This document shows positions 41,036 to 42,470 of a stretch of DNA of 42,470 bases, one piece after another (positions within the stretch are counted from its first letter, which is position 1; every line of letters begins with the position of its first letter). The stretch spans positions 1 to 42,470 of the forward strand of contig JAJZCD010000007.1 of NCBI GenBank assembly GCA_021851735.1. Direction: 5' to 3'. A program made the translations under genes and the position numbers. This DNA comes from a bacterium (lineage in GTDB: Bacteria; Patescibacteriota; Saccharimonadia; Saccharimonadales; UBA4665). The notes beneath the pieces were generated by a model. That model had not been told where the DNA came from and ran no database searches. It saw only the letters and a program-made list of their open reading frames with translations.

Positions 41036-41963
41036 GAAGCTACCTAAGCAGAGCGAGGCTGGTGGAAGAACCACAGGCCGTGTAGTACGACAGAGTGGGA
41101 GAGGAGCCGTCAGTCCAGCTTTTTCGTACTATGCTAGCCGTCCTCAAAGTGTTACACCGCGTGAACATAGGCCGAAGCAACGGCCACAAGAGCAGCCAAG
41201 GTTAGAGCAGAACAAACAACGGCGTAGTTTATCTTACATTTTTTCGTTCTGGCTGTTGATGTGTTTAGTGGTAGTGTGCATATTAAAACTCTTGTGGTTG
41301 AATACTAACCCCAGGGTAGTTGTTATTGGTAAAAACTCTATCTCTGCTGCCTATGTACAGCCAAGCTCTGTCTATGCGTCTGCCGCGCACAAGTTGCTGG
41401 CTAGTAGTATTACTAGCCATACTAAACTGACAGCAGATCTTACTGGTACAGCCCGGCGACTCGAGCAGCAATTTCCTGAACTGCAGCATGTTGTGCTGAA
41501 TGTGCCTATAGCAAGCAGTCGCCCTGTGATGTACGTGGAGATTGCCCAACCAAGCCTGGTATTGCGAACACAGTATGGCAGCTATGTCTTAAATAATGCT
41601 GGTGTAGTGCTAGCGCGCCTGCATTCTGTGCCAACACACATGCCATTAGTAATAGATCAAGCAACTGCGCCACCGCAGTTAGGTAAACAGTATTTGCCAA
41701 GTAGTACTGTAACATTCGTGCAGACAGTAGCGTATCAATTTGCCGTCAAAAGGCTAACTATTAGTGCCTTTACTTTACCAGTAGGTGCACCCTATGAGCT
41801 TGACGTACGGCTATCGGGTAAGTCATATATTATACGATTTAACTTAGAACAAGATCCTTTGGTCCAAAGCGGAGCAGCCATTGCCACTATCCAGCAACTA
41901 GCCGGTAGAGACCCTAGATTGTATTTAGACGTCCGAGTGCCGGGCAGGGTGTACTACAAATAG
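41016..41963 (+). CDS. ftsQ: FtsQ/DivIB-type division protein
   Basis: 315 aa. Basic, proline-rich cytoplasmic tail (~73 residues), one membrane span (about 74-94, YIFSFWLLMCLVVVCILKLLWL), a POTRA-like region, and a beta domain ending YLDVRVPGRVYYK, the typical FtsQ end. Start ATG 41016 lies inside the last 20 nt of murG; the frame is open to 40950. It scaffolds FtsL and the septal synthase. Confidence 0.85.
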   Translation: MFGRKNKKLPKQSEAGGRTTGRVVRQSGRGAVSPAFSYYASRPQSVTPREHRPKQRPQEQPRLEQNKQRRSLSYIFSFWLLMCLVVVCILKLLWLNTNPRVVVIGKNSISAAYVQPSSVYASAAHKLLASSITSHTKLTADLTGTARRLEQQFPELQHVVLNVPIASSRPVMYVEIAQPSLVLRTQYGSYVLNNAGVVLARLHSVPTHMPLVIDQATAPPQLGKQYLPSSTVTFVQTVAYQFAVKRLTISAFTLPVGAPYELDVRLSGKSYIIRFNLEQDPLVQSGAAIATIQQLAGRDPRLYLDVRVPGRVYYK

Positions 41964-42332
41964 TTAATGTGTCATTGTGTTGTGTAGCATGGTTAGTAAG
42001 CGCTCTCCGCTAGTAAGTGGGTGAGTTTTGTCGTTTGTGATGTCGGGGGTATCCTCCCCGCCTCCCTTCGCACGTTCGTAAAATGTTCATATAGTACATT
42101 GAAAGTAATACGCCCAACAAAAAAGTATATAATTCATTCAAAAACTATCAAAGTCAAATTTAATAGAGAAGAGGATAGGGAGGGAATATATAAATACAAC
42201 CAAAATAGCAGAAAAGCAAATATTAATATATAGAATATGGAAAAGTCAAATATCACAGTAGCGTTCTGTGGAAAAGTCAAACACTAGGTATACCGGACGA
42301 CATTGTGCGCAGGCGTAACGTACGGATGTCTT
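41964..42332. other. A/T-rich gene-free region after ftsQ
   Basis: Holds a CGGGG/CCCCG hairpin (42043-42060), an A/T-rich stretch 42090-42240 with TATAAT at 42128, and GTCAAA motifs. A 70-residue frame across it is low complexity (Lys, Asn, Ile) and unsupported. Confidence 0.4.
42238..42281 (+). repeat. Direct repeat TGGAAAAGTCAAA, 31-bp period
   Basis: Copies at 42238-42250 and 42269-42281; a shortened AAAGTCAAA lies at 42150. The second copy includes TGTGGAAAA, the same DnaA-box-like string as at 35770, with 13 nt identical between the two loci. Confidence 0.5.
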
Positions 42333-42470
42333 ATGCGTAGAAAAACGTATGTAGCCACGGTAATTAAATACTGGTTACTCTGTAAGAACCAAACGTTTAC
42401 GATTCATTGGCTGGGCTCCGTTCAGACTGCCCTACGGAAGATGTACAATCCAATGCATGATTTCCAGATC
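42333..42470 (+). CDS. Possible partial ORF at the right edge
   Basis: Open frame of 46 codons from ATG 42333 to the end, starting MRRKTYVATVIKYWLLCK. It could also begin at TTG 42303, 8 nt after TATACC. No Shine-Dalgarno and no family recognised; real length unknown. Confidence 0.25.
   Translation, partial: MRRKTYVATVIKYWLLCKNQTFTIHWLGSVQTALRKMYNPMHDFQI

Noticed and set aside
42021-42233. 70-codon plus-strand frame after ftsQ
   Set aside because: GTG start without ribosome site, Lys/Asn/Ile-rich low-complexity product from an A/T-rich region.
42090-42300. Replication origin oriC
   Set aside because: Nearly all genes to the left point toward it, opposite to the usual outward orientation, and only two or three box-like strings are present. 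No dnaA is visible.

Overview
The window looks like a chromosomal segment of a Patescibacteria/CPR bacterium, most likely Candidatus Saccharibacteria (TM7). This is inferred from protein style, the thinned-out division and cell-wall cluster, receiver-only response regulators, short intergenic gaps and a mid-40s GC impression; no database search was run. UGA is used as a stop (for example in ftsW and the P-loop kinase) and a complete release factor 2 with an SPF motif is present. The code is therefore standard, unlike the UGA=Gly CPR lineages. No rRNA, tRNA, CRISPR array, insertion sequence or prophage was recognised.

Layout. 1-8 kb: a partial minus-strand membrane protein, serS, a ribosome-hibernation factor, secA, an M16 peptidase, and a convergent membrane protein with a degenerate PP2C domain. 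8-17 kb: prfB, then ftsE-ftsX followed by a coiled-coil/CHAP hydrolase (a likely FtsEX-controlled wall-cleavage module), a FemAB-like ligase divergent from an S41 protease, pyrG and a CheY-like receiver. 17.2-17.5 kb: a gene-free stretch with a large RNA-like fold and a terminator. 17.5-25 kb: rpmA and a Trm11-like RNA methylase on the minus strand, a UPF0104 membrane protein, xseA-xseB, a FAM173-like methyltransferase, a membrane protein, a degenerate histidine kinase/response regulator pair, and recO. 25-28 kb: glyS behind an attenuator-like leader, a diaminopimelate-decarboxylase-type enzyme, and a YegP-type protein. 28-35 kb is the most accessory part: a VOC protein, a frameshifted inositol-monophosphatase gene, a P-loop kinase, RNase HI, a DUF4868/KwaB-like protein, a PIF1-type helicase with HRDC, a NYN nuclease-type protein and a metallo-beta-lactamase-fold protein. 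35-42 kb: a reduced dcw cluster, mraZ - rsmH - ftsL-like - 83-aa membrane ORF - ftsW - murG - ftsQ. The usual ftsI, murCDEF, mraY, ddl, ftsA and ftsZ are absent from this stretch.

Regulation visible in the sequence. Many genes carry a -10-like hexamer only 6-9 nt before the start codon and no Shine-Dalgarno, which predicts leaderless mRNAs (serS, prfB, ftsE, ctpA, femAB-like, receiver, UPF0104, xseA, the 226-aa membrane protein, helicase, NYN and others). Genes inside operons or with longer leaders do have Shine-Dalgarno sequences (ftsX, pyrG, rpmA, MBL). The mraZ promoter carries four GTGGGTA boxes spaced 10-21-10, a clear MraZ autoregulation site, and the dcw leaders are unusually long, A-rich and hairpin-rich. 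Nearly all genes are on the plus strand, so replication probably runs left to right here.

Best candidates for something new: the widespread leaderless architecture, the structured RNA candidate at 17347-17489, the glyS leader-peptide/terminator, the degenerate HK/RR and PP2C signalling proteins, the solitary KwaB-like protein among nucleic-acid enzymes, and the micro-ORFs and hairpin in the division clusters.
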